Source: Marinomonas primoryensis
GTDB lineage: Bacteria; Pseudomonadota; Gammaproteobacteria; Pseudomonadales; Marinomonadaceae
DNA length: 64,000 bases
Reading direction: 5' to 3'
Assembly (NCBI RefSeq): GCF_013372285.1
Contig: NZ_CP054301.1
Coordinates: 62,001-126,000 of the forward strand
The first letter of the stretch is position 1, and each line of letters opens with the position of its first letter. Of this stretch, positions 9,604-18,998 are shown piece after piece. A program made the position numbers and the translations under genes. The notes below the pieces were generated by a model. That model searched no databases. It saw nothing but the letters and a program-made list of their open reading frames with translations, and had not been told where the DNA came from.

Positions 9604-10794
9604 TCACACGTCTTTGTGAGGGCCAAACAATTCGTAATGAATACGATCTGCTTCTACCCCAAGCGTTAACAGCTGTTGCTTAACAAACATCATAAAGCCA
9701 ACCGGACCGCATAAGTAGAATTCGCCATTCGAAATCGGCAAACCTTCTTTGATGACGTCCAGTTGCATGTTGCCTTGATAAACGCCCTCTTCTGTTTTGT
9801 CTGTTTGCTCATACCAAGTGTGTACGTTTAACGCCAAAGACCCTTTTAGCCCGTTTACATGGCTTTTAAAGGAATGTTGGCCTTGGTTTGCACAAGCGTG
9901 CAAATAATGGACTGGTTGCGCGTAGCTTTGTTTTGCGAATGTGTTCAGCATGGCTTGCATTGGTGTTAAGCCAACACCACCAGAAATGAGTACGACAGGT
10001 GTTTGCTTGTCTTCAAAGAAGAAGTCACCTGCTGGTGGCATGGCTTCGATTTCGTCTCCTACGTTTAGGTGATCGTGTAGATAATTGGACATAACACCGG
10101 CCATGTCGTCACTGCCTTCGCGTTTTACACTGATGCGATATGTCTGGTTGTTTGGCGCTGTTGATAGCGAATATTGACGTATCTCATCGTACTCGTTGCC
10201 TTTTGGATGTAATTTAATGCCCAAGTATTGGCCTGGAAGATAGTCAATGACTGGACCACCGTCGATTGGTTCAAATACAAAGCTGGTAACCAGATCAGAC
10301 TCAGGTGTTTTTGATGCGACACGAAAGCGGCGGAAATCAGTCCAACCACCGGCTTGCGCCGCGCGTTCTTTGTAAAGGTCGCTTTCTATTTTGATAAAGA
10401 TGCCTGCCAATTGACCATAAGCTGCAACCCACGCTTCTTCAACGTCTTTGGTGAAAGCATCTGGTGCGAGTTCGCGCAATGTTTCGATTAAGTGGTGGCC
10501 GACAATATCGTATTGATCTGGTTGAATGTTAAAGCTGGTGTGCTTATGAGCGATACGCATGACGGCGCTGGTGAGCACTTCTAGATTGTCGATGTGCGTC
10601 GCGTAAGCGGCAATGGCGTTGAATAAGGCCGCAGGTTGACCGCCAGTCTTTTGGTGCGTCATGTTAAATACGTGTTTTAGCTCAGGGTTGTGCAAAAACA
10701 TACGTTTGTAAAAGTGCTCAGTAATCGCTGGCCCTGCGGAAGCAAGCAGTGGGATTGTACTTTTAACTGTGTCTATGTGTTGTTGAGATAACAT
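9604..10794 (-). CDS. hmp: Flavohaemoprotein, nitric oxide dioxygenase
   Basis: Converts NO to nitrate with O2 and NAD(P)H; cytoplasmic. The 396 aa match E. coli Hmp. The globin domain has Tyr29, Phe43, Gln53 and proximal His85 at the family positions. The FAD domain carries RQYSLS and the NAD domain GGVGLTPMQAML and LCGPVGFM. The start has AGGA at good spacing. Upstream on this strand are a sigma-54 promoter with correct GG/GC spacing and NorR-like sites, and norR is divergent, so NO-induced control by NorR is likely. Confidence 0.97.
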   Translation of the reverse strand: MLSQQHIDTVKSTIPLLASAGPAITEHFYKRMFLHNPELKHVFNMTHQKTGGQPAALFNAIAAYATHIDNLEVLTSAVMRIAHKHTSFNIQPDQYDIVGHHLIETLRELAPDAFTKDVEEAWVAAYGQLAGIFIKIESDLYKERAAQAGGWTDFRRFRVASKTPESDLVTSFVFEPIDGGPVIDYLPGQYLGIKLHPKGNEYDEIRQYSLSTAPNNQTYRISVKREGSDDMAGVMSNYLHDHLNVGDEIEAMPPAGDFFFEDKQTPVVLISGGVGLTPMQAMLNTFAKQSYAQPVHYLHACANQGQHSFKSHVNGLKGSLALNVHTWYEQTDKTEEGVYQGNMQLDVIKEGLPISNGEFYLCGPVGFMMFVKQQLLTLGVEADRIHYELFGPHKDV

Positions 10795-10840
10795 TTTTGT
10801 TTCCTTTTAAACGATGAATAACAATTTCTTATCTACAGTA

Positions 10841-10858
10841 TTGCTAAGAACGTGCCAA
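10841..10858 (-). promoter_or_regulatory. Sigma-54 (-24/-12) promoter of hmp
   Basis: On the minus strand the sequence reads TTGGCACGTTCTTAGC. The -24 GG and -12 GC are separated by exactly 10 bases, as sigma-54 requires, and TTGGCACG is a perfect -24 box. The -12 box has one mismatch (TAGC for TTGC). It lies about 45 bp before the hmp start, and the activator gene beside it (norR) belongs to the sigma-54-dependent class. Confidence 0.8.
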
Positions 10859-10910
10859 CTAATAAAATACTTATAAATCATGTGTTTACGTTTTACAGGT
10901 TTGATAAAGA

Positions 10911-10965
10911 GTCAATAAGACTCACAAAATAATAAGTCGATATGATATGTTAGAGTCTAAATGAC
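10911..10965. promoter_or_regulatory. NorR-type enhancer sites between hmp and norR
   Basis: The NorR consensus is GT-N7-AC. Two exact matches are seen, GTCAATAAGAC (10911-10921) and GTCTAAATGAC (10955-10965), and one near match, GTCGATATGAT (10936-10946). They lie about 55-110 bp upstream of the hmp sigma-54 promoter, a suitable distance for enhancers. Three sites is also the number upstream of E. coli norVW. Confidence 0.65.
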
Positions 10966-10998
10966 ACGGTTAGTCTTTCTTCTTATAAGTTGATGATC

Positions 10999-12585
10999 AT
11001 GAATCAGGTTTCCAATAACGCCCTACTTAGCTTTGCTTTAGATCTTGCCAGTGCGGTGACACAACCCAATCGTTTTGAACAATTAGTCTACGCCGTACGT
11101 GCCACGATCAATTGCGATGCGGTTGTATTGCTGATCCATAATAATGCGGTGTTGACGCCGATTGCTCAGCGAGGCTTGTCAGAAGACTTAATGGGTCGAC
11201 GCTTTACAATTGCGGAGCACCCGAGGTTAAAAGCGATTTGTGGCGGGCATTATCCTGTTCGCTTTGCGGCCGATTCCCCTCTTCCAGATCCATACGATGG
11301 CATGGTGCTGGGTCATGATGAGCAGTTGCGAGTGCATTCTTGTATGGGTGTGCCCTTGTATTTGGAAGGAAAATTGATTGGTGCTGTGACGTTAGACAGT
11401 ATCCTGCCGGGCGTTTTTGATGACATAGATGCTCGCGCTTTAGAAATCATTGGCACCATGGCCGCGATGACCTTAAACACCGCCATCTTAATGGAGCAAT
11501 TAGAGAATAAGTCGCAACATGCCCAGCATGTTTTAAAAGTGATGAGCGAACAAACTCTCGAGATGATTGGACAAAGTAAGGCCATACAAGAACTTAAACA
11601 GTCTATCGATTTGGTTGCACCGTCAGATTTTGCCATCCTGATCGAAGGGGAAACCGGTGTTGGTAAAGAGCTGGTGGCGCGTGCACTGCACGAACATTCC
11701 TCTCGCTTTGAAGCGCCTATGGTGTATGTCAACTGCGCAGCGATTCCTCATCATCTCATCGAAAGTGAGCTGTTTGGTCATGTAAAAGGCGCTTTTACGG
11801 GCGCCGATCGCGATCGCCAAGGCAAATTTTTATTGGCAGATGGTGGTACATTATTTTTGGATGAAATCGGTGAATTGCCACTAGAAGTGCAAGGATCATT
11901 ACTCAGAGCGATTCAAAATCAAGAAATCCAAGCGGTGGGTAAAGACCAAATTCGCAAAGTGGATGTGCGAATTATTGCGGCCACTAACCGACATCTGGAA
12001 ACGGAAGTCGCGGAGCATCGTTTTCGTGCCGACTTATTTCATCGACTTAGTGTGTTTCCTATAAAAGTGCCGGCGTTGCGAGATCGCCAAGGCGATGTTC
12101 CTTTACTCGCGGGTTTTTTTGCTGAGCGCTTTCGTCGTAAATTAGGCTTGCAGCAACTGACGTTATCGCCATCAGCAATCAATCTGCTAGAAACCTACCA
12201 TTGGCCTGGTAACGTCCGAGAGCTAGAGCATGTGATTTCGCGCGCGGCCTTATTTGCAAAGGCAGAGAGCGCCAAAGACGAAAGCCCAACGAGTATTACC
12301 GTTATCTCACCTGCGCATTTAACGGGGTTACAAATTGAAAAAAGTGATAAAGAAGAGATACAGCGTGTGATAGAACATACGCAGAAAGACGCTATAATAT
12401 CTAACGAGCCTATCGATTTACGAGAAAAAACAGAGACTTACCAGCGTGACATGATTCGACAAGCATTAGAAGTAACAGAGGGAAACTGGACTAAAGCCGC
12501 CCAGCATTTATCCATGGATCGAGCGAACCTAGCAAGATTAGCGAAACGCTTGGGGATTCGTGTGACCAAAGAAGTACGAAGTTAA
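10999..12585 (+). CDS. norR: NO-responsive sigma-54-dependent activator
   Basis: Senses NO through a non-haem iron in its GAF domain and drives sigma-54 transcription of NO-detoxification genes. Domains in order: GAF (about 20-165, with the NorR-like [10 protein letters not shown] and DPYDG), AAA+ (about 185-415) with Walker A GETGVGKE and the sigma-54 contact loop GAFTGA, Walker B LDEIGEL, and a C-terminal Fis-type HTH ([20 protein letters not shown]). ATG at 10999 aligns with the start of E. coli NorR; in-frame TTG 10990 and ATG 10993 also exist. It is divergent from hmp, its likely target. Confidence 0.93.
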   Translation: MNQVSNNALLSFALDLASAVTQPNRFEQLVYAVRATINCDAVVLLIHNNAVLTPIAQRGLSEDLMGRRFTIAEHPRLKAICGGHYPVRFAADSPLPDPYDGMVLGHDEQLRVHSCMGVPLYLEGKLIGAVTLDSILPGVFDDIDARALEIIGTMAAMTLNTAILMEQLENKSQHAQHVLKVMSEQTLEMIGQSKAIQELKQSIDLVAPSDFAILIEGETGVGKELVARALHEHSSRFEAPMVYVNCAAIPHHLIESELFGHVKGAFTGADRDRQGKFLLADGGTLFLDEIGELPLEVQGSLLRAIQNQEIQAVGKDQIRKVDVRIIAATNRHLETEVAEHRFRADLFHRLSVFPIKVPALRDRQGDVPLLAGFFAERFRRKLGLQQLTLSPSAINLLETYHWPGNVRELEHVISRAALFAKAESAKDESPTSITVISPAHLTGLQIEKSDKEEIQRVIEHTQKDAIISNEPIDLREKTETYQRDMIRQALEVTEGNWTKAAQHLSMDRANLARLAKRLGIRVTKEVRS

Positions 12586-12677
12586 ACCCCCTCCCAACCT
12601 CCCCCTTGACAGGGGGAGGAGCTAAGGCTTTTTGTTCCCTCCCCTTATCTTCAAGGGGAGGGTTAGGGAGGGGTTTT
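12586..12677. repeat. REP-like double hairpin between norR and the globin gene
   Basis: Two hairpin arms: CCTCCCCCTTGACAGGGGG at the left and CCCCTTATCTTCAAGGGG at the right, with terminal AACCCC... and ...GGGGTT. The left end abuts the norR stop codon. It lies between two convergent genes and could act as a bidirectional terminator. It shares both ends with the expanded element at 9223-9602. Confidence 0.85.
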
Positions 12678-12685
12678 AAAAGATG

Positions 12686-13114
12686 TTAAGCATTATGCCG
12701 AGCAGCACTGACTTGTCGAATGCGTTCAGCAGGGAACTTAAGCTTCGGAAGTAGGTACGCTTTTACGTCTTCTGGGTAACCCAGTTCGTCTAATGCGGCG
12801 GCCATGCAGTTTAACCACATGGCTTTTTCTTTTTCAGTGATGATTAGGTGAGCATGGGCTTGAGGCAAGCTAATAGGCCCATATTTCTTGGTAAATAATT
12901 TTTCGCCGCCCATCCAGCCTGATAAAAAAGACACCAGTTTGTCGATGGTCAGTTCAAGGTTGTTTGGATGCATGTCAAATAACGGTCGGTATTCTGGTGT
13001 GTTTTCCATGATGCGGTAAAATGCTTCTACCAGTGATTGCAAACCAGCGATACCGCCCACTTTTTGTAAGGTGCCATCGCTTTCACCGTAAACAGGCGGG
13101 TTAGAATCGGCCAT
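12686..13114 (-). CDS. Group II truncated haemoglobin (trHbO)
   Basis: A 142-aa 2-over-2 globin. Group II features are the early segment VGGIAGLQSLVEAFYRIM, PNNLELTIDKLVSFLSGWMGG, the proximal haem His in the QAHAHLIIT stretch and the group II Trp at G8 (AMWLNCMAAAL). Such globins bind O2 and NO and are linked to redox or nitrosative stress. It starts one base after the stop of a small membrane-protein gene on the same strand and is convergent with norR, so the two NO-related loci adjoin. Direct NorR control is not shown. Confidence 0.9.
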   Translation of the reverse strand: MADSNPPVYGESDGTLQKVGGIAGLQSLVEAFYRIMENTPEYRPLFDMHPNNLELTIDKLVSFLSGWMGGEKLFTKKYGPISLPQAHAHLIITEKEKAMWLNCMAAALDELGYPEDVKAYLLPKLKFPAERIRQVSAARHNA

Positions 13115-13115
13115 T

Positions 13116-13331
13116 TTATTCTATGTCTTGTTTGGAGGTGTTCGGTTGATTTTGTTCTTTTTTAGCCGCTTTTTCACGATCCATTTTGATGGAGTTACGA
13201 TAGCCGCCTAGTGCGGCCAAAGCGCCGATGATAAAACTCATGTACAACGGAATTTCAAACAACATAGTGATACTAATAAAAACACAACCGACGGCCAAAC
13301 CTTCAATAAAGGGTTTAAGTTGCTTGGGCAT
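13116..13331 (-). CDS. Small two-TM membrane protein, 71 aa
   Basis: A short hydrophobic protein with two likely membrane segments (about residues 9-22 and 28-43), then a charged tail (KMDREKAAKKEQ) rich in Lys, Glu and Gln. The longest frame starts at 13424, but the ATG at 13331 has GGAG seven bases upstream and removes a non-conserved-looking basic leader. It is directly followed by the truncated haemoglobin with one base between, so translation is probably coupled. Function unknown; I recognise no family. Confidence 0.75.
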   Translation of the reverse strand: MPKQLKPFIEGLAVGCVFISITMLFEIPLYMSFIIGALAALGGYRNSIKMDREKAAKKEQNQPNTSKQDIE

Positions 13332-13662
13332 AAGTTTTCTCCGGAAGATGAAAAATAAGCGCAAGTTTAGCAAATTTATACGACGATGCGAGCCAGATTG
13401 TGGAAAAAAGCATGAGTTATCCAATATTTAAGAAATATATAATCAACTGTTTTTTATTTTCTTGCTATGTGGACAAGTGATTGAAATACGAAATTAATGG
13501 TCATGAATAGTCTCCTTCTGTCTAAAAAGTGCACAATGATAGGAAGGTCTGACGCTAAATGTGAATAACTGCTATGATTTTCCACAAATCGTTACGCGTA
13601 AGAATGGTTAGTCTGGTTGATTTTTATCCACAAAATATGAAATATCCACAAGTGAGCCTCGT

Positions 13663-15042
13663 GTGTCGAAATTATCCCTAAATTCTATCTTTTGCGCACA
13701 TCGTGCAAACGCCCCATTGAATCGTAAGATTTGGCATATGGCGTGGCCGCCGATGATTTCAAATATCACAACACCCCTACTTGGTTTGGTTGATACGGCG
13801 GTCGTTGGACACTTGGGAACGGCAACACATCTTGGTGCTGTCGCGATTGGAGCAAGTGTGTTCAGCTTTTTGTTTTGGGCGTTTGGTTTTTTGCGGATGG
13901 GGTCAACAGGATTGACGGCTCAAGCTCTGGGCCAAGGCGATGATAGACGGGTTCGTGAGTTGCTGTTGCAGTCGATTCTAATGGGCGTTTTCATCGGTTT
14001 AATGCTGATACTGTTTCGCGCCCCTTTAATCGATCTTTTTATTCATTTGATGGCGCCCAGTGCGGATGTTGAACCTTGGGCACGCATTTATTGTGAAGCA
14101 CGAATTTTCAGTGCGCCAGCGGTATTAGCAGGTTACGCTTTAATGGGCTGGTTTTTTGGCGTGCAGTATTCCAAGGGCGCGCTGTGGATGTTACTGGTGA
14201 TCAACGTCGCTAACATGGCGCTTGATTATTTTGCCGTTTATGGTTTAGGAATGGCCAGTGATGGCGTTGCTTGGGCGACGGTGTTTGCGCATTACATCGG
14301 CGTGACGGTCGCGGGCGTTTTAGCGTGGCATAAGCTGAAAGGCTTCTCGGGTCATGTGCCTATGCGTGCGTTGGCGCAGTGGCGTGAATATGTGGCATTG
14401 GTGCAAGTGAATCGTTACTTATTTGTGCGCACTATTCTCTTGTTGTTGGTGATGTTATTTTTTACCGCTCAGGGCGCACGCCAAGGAGATTCGATTCTTG
14501 CTGCTAATGCCGTTTTACTGACTTTTTTGATGATCATCTCCAATGCGCTAGACGGTTTTGCGTTTTCTGTAGAAGCCTTGTGCGGCGAATATTATGGCCG
14601 CAAAGACAAGGCTAACTTTAAGAAAGTGATACAGCTTTCAACCTATTGGGCTTTGTTGGCCGCTTTGATTTTGATGTTCATTTTCTGGCTTTTCGGCAAC
14701 CAAATCATTGGCTTACTAACGAACGTACAAAGCGTACGTGACGACGCCGCACTGTACCTACCTTGGTTGGTTTTCTTTCCACTGTTGGGTATTTGGTCGT
14801 TTATGTTGGATGGGATTTTCATCGGTACAACCAGCGTAAAACAGATGCAAAATACCATGATCATCTGCGTCGTCGGCGTATTTTTCCCTGTTTGGTATTT
14901 TTCTCAACACCTGGGTGACGAAGGCTTAGGCAATCATGGTTTATGGCTTAGTCTTGCTGTGTTGTTCATTGCTAGAGCGGTCACGTTATATTGGTGTTAT
15001 TTACAAAATATGAAGAAAGGTGTTTGGTTTAAAAACCAGTAA
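13663..15042 (+). CDS. dinF: MATE-family efflux protein, DinF type
   Basis: Cation-coupled drug/toxin antiporter of the inner membrane with about 12 membrane segments and 459 aa. DinF-branch sequence is visible near the N-terminus (PMISNITTPLLGLVDTAVVGHLG) with FLRMGSTGLTAQALG and FFTAQGARQGD later. It starts at GTG 13663; the upstream ribosome site is poor, so the start is less sure. In E. coli dinF follows lexA; here lexA is absent and no SOS box was found in the 230 bp upstream. It is convergent with the PdhR-like gene. Confidence 0.88.
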   Translation: MSKLSLNSIFCAHRANAPLNRKIWHMAWPPMISNITTPLLGLVDTAVVGHLGTATHLGAVAIGASVFSFLFWAFGFLRMGSTGLTAQALGQGDDRRVRELLLQSILMGVFIGLMLILFRAPLIDLFIHLMAPSADVEPWARIYCEARIFSAPAVLAGYALMGWFFGVQYSKGALWMLLVINVANMALDYFAVYGLGMASDGVAWATVFAHYIGVTVAGVLAWHKLKGFSGHVPMRALAQWREYVALVQVNRYLFVRTILLLLVMLFFTAQGARQGDSILAANAVLLTFLMIISNALDGFAFSVEALCGEYYGRKDKANFKKVIQLSTYWALLAALILMFIFWLFGNQIIGLLTNVQSVRDDAALYLPWLVFFPLLGIWSFMLDGIFIGTTSVKQMQNTMIICVVGVFFPVWYFSQHLGDEGLGNHGLWLSLAVLFIARAVTLYWCYLQNMKKGVWFKNQ

Positions 15043-15047
15043 TCCTA

Positions 15048-15824
15048 TCAACGCGGATTTTGGTGCTCGTTTCTTCGTAGCGAGCGCTGTATCCGTGTTT
15101 CCTCTTGGCGCATTTTAAGTAAATTATCTTCCACAAATACCAAGTGCGTGTGAGCGGCGGCTCTCGCCTCTTCTGCTTTACCTTCCATGATGGCTTGATA
15201 AAGGTGAGTGTGCTGTTCCATAACACGCTGCCGTGCGGCTTTTTTCTCGAATAAATTCTTTAAATTACTCGAAATGCTTTTTGCCAACACCGCGTGCAGA
15301 CTGCGTAGCGTGTGCAACAAGACCACATTATGGGCTGCTTCGGCAATGATCATGTGAAACTCTACGTCGAGCTTGGCTTCCAGCGCGAAAGCTTGGTTTT
15401 GGTTGGCTTCTACCAGCTGAGTAAAGCACTGTGTGAGTTTGGTTTTATCGGCGTCGGTACTGCGCAATGCGGCGTAATAAGCGGCAAGACTTTCTAGCGC
15501 ATCGCGAAATTCCAATTGGTCGTACAAGAACTCGTCGTGGGCGCAGAGTAAATCTTGCAGCGGATCGGCAAAAGAACTGCCGAGTTGTTCAGACACATAA
15601 GTGCCGTCGCCATGACGACTGAATAATACGCCGCGAGCGATCAGCTTTTGAATGGCTTCTCGTAACGACGGACGCGACACGTCAAATCGTGCGGCCAGTT
15701 CACGCTCTGCTGGAAGTTTTTGCCCCGCCGTGAAACTGCCTTCTACGATCATGCTTTCGAGTTCTTTCATTATGATGTCGGAGATTTTAGGTTGTTTAAC
15801 GCGACCAAATTGATTGTTTTCCAT
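15048..15824 (-). CDS. GntR/FadR-family regulator, PdhR-like
   Basis: A 258-aa repressor with an N-terminal winged HTH (PAERELAARFDVSRPSLREA, about 40-60) and a C-terminal FCD ligand domain. Blocks such as KQPKISDIIMKELE, AAYYAALRSTD and AAHNVVLLHTLRS match E. coli PdhR, the pyruvate-sensing regulator. The ATG at 15824 with AGGA is preferred over the longer frame to 15911. It is divergent from a D-lactate dehydrogenase, and both PdhR-type boxes lie between, so lactate/pyruvate control of that gene plus autoregulation is likely. No pyruvate dehydrogenase genes are nearby. Confidence 0.88.
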   Translation of the reverse strand: MENNQFGRVKQPKISDIIMKELESMIVEGSFTAGQKLPAERELAARFDVSRPSLREAIQKLIARGVLFSRHGDGTYVSEQLGSSFADPLQDLLCAHDEFLYDQLEFRDALESLAAYYAALRSTDADKTKLTQCFTQLVEANQNQAFALEAKLDVEFHMIIAEAAHNVVLLHTLRSLHAVLAKSISSNLKNLFEKKAARQRVMEQHTHLYQAIMEGKAEEARAAAHTHLVFVEDNLLKMRQEETRIQRSLRRNEHQNPR

Positions 15825-15873
15825 GAATTTTCCTAAAAATAGTTTCTTCAAAGACTTCTGTGTATAACTTGAA

Positions 15874-15890
15874 AAGTGGTAAAACCAATT
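15874..15890. promoter_or_regulatory. PdhR-type operator 1
   Basis: AAGTGGTAAAACCAATT, one mismatch from the PdhR box AATTGGTnnnACCAATT. It lies 50 bp upstream of the regulator's own start and suggests autoregulation. Confidence 0.75.
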
Positions 15891-15981
15891 GATATTGTCG
15901 CTAAAATGCACGAAATGTAGTCTAAACTAGTAGTTGACAAAGTTTCTCTAGCTTCTTAATGTTCCTTGTATTCAGAAGGTA

Positions 15982-15998
15982 AATTGGTCTTACCAATT
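15982..15998. promoter_or_regulatory. PdhR-type operator 2, perfect palindrome
   Basis: AATTGGTCTTACCAATT is an exact match to the PdhR consensus. It lies 57 bp upstream of the D-lactate dehydrogenase start, where a repressor would block its promoter. Confidence 0.85.
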
Positions 15999-16054
15999 TG
16001 TCTAGCATTTATTGTTTGATAATAAGAAATAGGCTATTCGCCGTGGAATGTCTG

Positions 16055-18937
16055 ATGAACTCTGCCTCAACTGCTAATGATTCGCTTGCTTATAAAGCAG
16101 CGCAATACCGTGATCTATACCTTGCCTTGAAAGACGCTAAAAACGGCGCGATTGATGAGTCTCGATTGATCCAAGATCCACTTCGAACCTTAGCGTACGG
16201 GACGGATGCTAGTTTCTATCGATTAATTCCGCAACTCGTGGTGCGGGTAGACAACGAAGATGACGTGCAGTTGGTGTTAAAAGAAGCCAGAAAGCGCAAT
16301 CTACCTGTGACGTTCCGTGCCGCGGGGACTAGCTTGTCGGGGCAAGCGGTAACAGATTCCATCTTGATGCAATTATCCGATCAGTGGAAAGGCTATAAAA
16401 TTCATCAACATGGCCATAGTGTTTCTCTTCAGCCCGGTATTATTGGCGCGCGAGCCAACCAAATACTCGCGCCGTTTCAACGAAAAATCGGTCCAGATCC
16501 CGCGTCCATCAATGCATGTATGATTGGTGGCATCGCGGCGAATAACGCCAGCGGCATGTGCTGTGGTACGGCGCAAAACAGTTATCACACGATTCAAAGT
16601 GCGCGTTTAATTTTCGCCGATGGTTCAATGTTAGACACTGCTGATGACGCCAGCCGTTTGGCGTTTGGTAATCGCCATGCAGATTTACTAGATACACTGA
16701 CACGCTTGTCTAAGAGCGTGAAAGACAATACCAAACTGGCCGATAAAATTAGACACAAATATCGTTTAAAAAACACCACAGGATACAGTTTAAACAGCTT
16801 GATCGATTTCGAAAATCCGTTCGACATTCTGCTGCATTTGATGGTTGGCTCAGAAGGCACGCTTGGTTTTATCAGCGAAGTGACCTATGAAACTGTATTG
16901 GATCATCCCATCAAAGCCGCCGCGATGATCTTCTTTAACGATATGGAACTGGCGTGCAGAGCGGTAACTGCGTTGAAAAGCGCGCCAGTGTCGGCTGTGG
17001 AACTCATTGACCGTGCAGGATTAAAAGCCGTAGAAGGCAAACCGGGCATGCCGGAAATTTTGTCTTCTTTAGGTTCGCAAGCAACGGGGTTATTGGTGGA
17101 TGTTCGGGCAGCAACGGCGGAGGAATTGTCTGCAAACCTTGAGGCTGTTACTCACGCTTTAGGTGGATTGAAAGCCATCAACGACATCGATTTCACTCAA
17201 GACAAAGTTATTTATGATTCTTATTGGAAAATCCGCAAAGGCTTGTTTCCAGCCGTTGGTGCTGTGCGCCCAGTCGGCACAACCGTAATTATTGAAGACG
17301 TCGCCTTTCCGGTCGAGCAGTTAGCAGAAGGTGTTGTAGAGCTGCAAGGCGTGTTTCAAAAACACGGTTACAGCGAAGCGATTTTGTTCGGTCATGCTTT
17401 AGAAGGCAATTTACATTTCGTTTTCACACAAGGCTTTGATGATCCGAAAGAAGTGAGTCGCTATGCCGCGTTGATGGATGACGTCGCGCAATTAGTTGCG
17501 GTGAAGTACCAAGGTTCTCTGAAAGCAGAGCACGGCACAGGCCGAAACATGGCGCCTTATGTGGAACTGGAATGGGGCAAAGAAGCCTATGACATTATGT
17601 GGGAAATCAAACGGGCGTTTGACCCGCAAAGCTTGCTGAATCCCGATGTGATTCTTTCCCACAATGCCAACTTGCATGTGGAAAATTTGAAACCTATGCC
17701 AAAGGCAAATGACAAGGTTGATACCTGTATTGAGTGTGGTTTCTGTGAACCCGTTTGCCCTTCTAAATCGCTAACTTTAAGTCCTCGCCAACGTATTGTT
17801 ATCTGGCGTGAGATTCAGAGTTTACGGGCTTCTGGGAAAGATCTAGAACGCTTGGCGAGATTGCAAAAAGACTATGATTATCAATCGATAGACACCTGTG
17901 CTGCGTGTGGTTTGTGTTCTACTCAATGCCCTGTTGGCATCAACACGGGTGATTTAACGAGAGAGCTACGACACGACAGAAACCCAGACAGTAAAGTCGG
18001 CTATTGGGTCGCGGATCATTTTGAAGGTGTCACCAAAACCGCTAAGCTTGGATTAATGGTAGCGAATGGCGCGCGTAATATTTTGGGTAACAAAGGTATG
18101 GGCATGGCGACGGGCGCTTTGAATAAAGTGTCTGGCGGTGTAGTGCCTAAATGGCACAATCAAATGCCGAAACCGGCGGGCTTGATTCCAACCGTTGAAT
18201 GTAGCGATTCAAAAAATACTGATACACTGAAAGAAGTGGTTTATTTCCCAAGTTGCGCAACGCGTGTCATGGGCGCAGGACCCAATGCAGAAGACAAACG
18301 TTCAGTAATGGCGGTGATGTTTTCTGTACTTGAAAAATCCGGTTACAACATCATTGTACCTAATAATGTCGACAGCCAATGTTGTGGTATGGCCTTTGAG
18401 TCGAAAGGCCAATTCGAAGCGGCGAACCAAAAAGCCAATGATCTCAATAGTTTATTGTTAGCCGCGAGCGACAATGGCCGCATACCTATTGTTTGTGACG
18501 TGAGTCCTTGCTTGCTACGTATGAAGGAAAGCCTGGATCCTCGCTTAGAATTACACGAACAAGTGGGCTTTCTATCAACGCATGTGATGCCCAATCTAAG
18601 GGTGAAAGAAAAGCTCGGCAAAATAGCGCTTCATGTTACCTGTAGCACAACTCGCATGGGACTTGCCGACAGCTTCGTGCAATTGGCACATCAACTTGCC
18701 GATGAAGTCGTGATTCCGCCAGACATTACCTGCTGTGGCTTTGCGGGCGACAAAGGCTTCTCGACACCCGAACTTAACGCCAGCGCTTTAAAGACCTTAG
18801 CCAAAGCAGTAGAAGGCTGTGAAGTGGGTTATTCAAACAGCCGCACCTGCGAGATTGGTTTATCAGAGCACAGCGGCATTGAGTATCAATCCATCGTCTA
18901 CTTGGTTGATCAACTGACTGAATCCTCGCGAGCTTAG
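16055..18937 (+). CDS. FAD- and Fe-S-containing D-lactate dehydrogenase (Dld-II type)
   Basis: A 960-residue fusion of a glycolate-oxidase-like FAD domain and a Fe-S/CCG oxidoreductase, as in the respiratory quinone-linked D-lactate dehydrogenase Dld-II. In order: FAD_binding_4 with FRAAGTSLSGQAV and GGIAANNASGMCCG, the FAD oxidase C domain with FGHALEGNLHF and KAEHGTGRNMAP, two [4Fe-4S] motifs CIECGFCEPVCP (about 557) and CAACGLCSTQCP (about 614), and two CCG motifs (CCGMAF and CCGFAGDKG). An upstream TTG at 15998 overlaps the operator, so the ATG at 16055 is preferred. Control by the divergent PdhR-like protein is likely. D-2-hydroxyglutarate or another 2-hydroxyacid is the alternative substrate. 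Confidence 0.85.
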   Translation: MNSASTANDSLAYKAAQYRDLYLALKDAKNGAIDESRLIQDPLRTLAYGTDASFYRLIPQLVVRVDNEDDVQLVLKEARKRNLPVTFRAAGTSLSGQAVTDSILMQLSDQWKGYKIHQHGHSVSLQPGIIGARANQILAPFQRKIGPDPASINACMIGGIAANNASGMCCGTAQNSYHTIQSARLIFADGSMLDTADDASRLAFGNRHADLLDTLTRLSKSVKDNTKLADKIRHKYRLKNTTGYSLNSLIDFENPFDILLHLMVGSEGTLGFISEVTYETVLDHPIKAAAMIFFNDMELACRAVTALKSAPVSAVELIDRAGLKAVEGKPGMPEILSSLGSQATGLLVDVRAATAEELSANLEAVTHALGGLKAINDIDFTQDKVIYDSYWKIRKGLFPAVGAVRPVGTTVIIEDVAFPVEQLAEGVVELQGVFQKHGYSEAILFGHALEGNLHFVFTQGFDDPKEVSRYAALMDDVAQLVAVKYQGSLKAEHGTGRNMAPYVELEWGKEAYDIMWEIKRAFDPQSLLNPDVILSHNANLHVENLKPMPKANDKVDTCIECGFCEPVCPSKSLTLSPRQRIVIWREIQSLRASGKDLERLARLQKDYDYQSIDTCAACGLCSTQCPVGINTGDLTRELRHDRNPDSKVGYWVADHFEGVTKTAKLGLMVANGARNILGNKGMGMATGALNKVSGGVVPKWHNQMPKPAGLIPTVECSDSKNTDTLKEVVYFPSCATRVMGAGPNAEDKRSVMAVMFSVLEKSGYNIIVPNNVDSQCCGMAFESKGQFEAANQKANDLNSLLLAASDNGRIPIVCDVSPCLLRMKESLDPRLELHEQVGFLSTHVMPNLRVKEKLGKIALHVTCSTTRMGLADSFVQLAHQLADEVVIPPDITCCGFAGDKGFSTPELNASALKTLAKAVEGCEVGYSNSRTCEIGLSEHSGIEYQSIVYLVDQLTESSRA

Positions 18938-18998
18938 TTAGCCGCTCAGCCGCGCTTATCAAGACAACAAAGACCAACGCCTCGTCATTGATTTATTT

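Noticed and set aside
13432-13662. SOS box upstream of dinF
   Set aside because: No CTGT-N8-ACAG sequence is present in the upstream gap.
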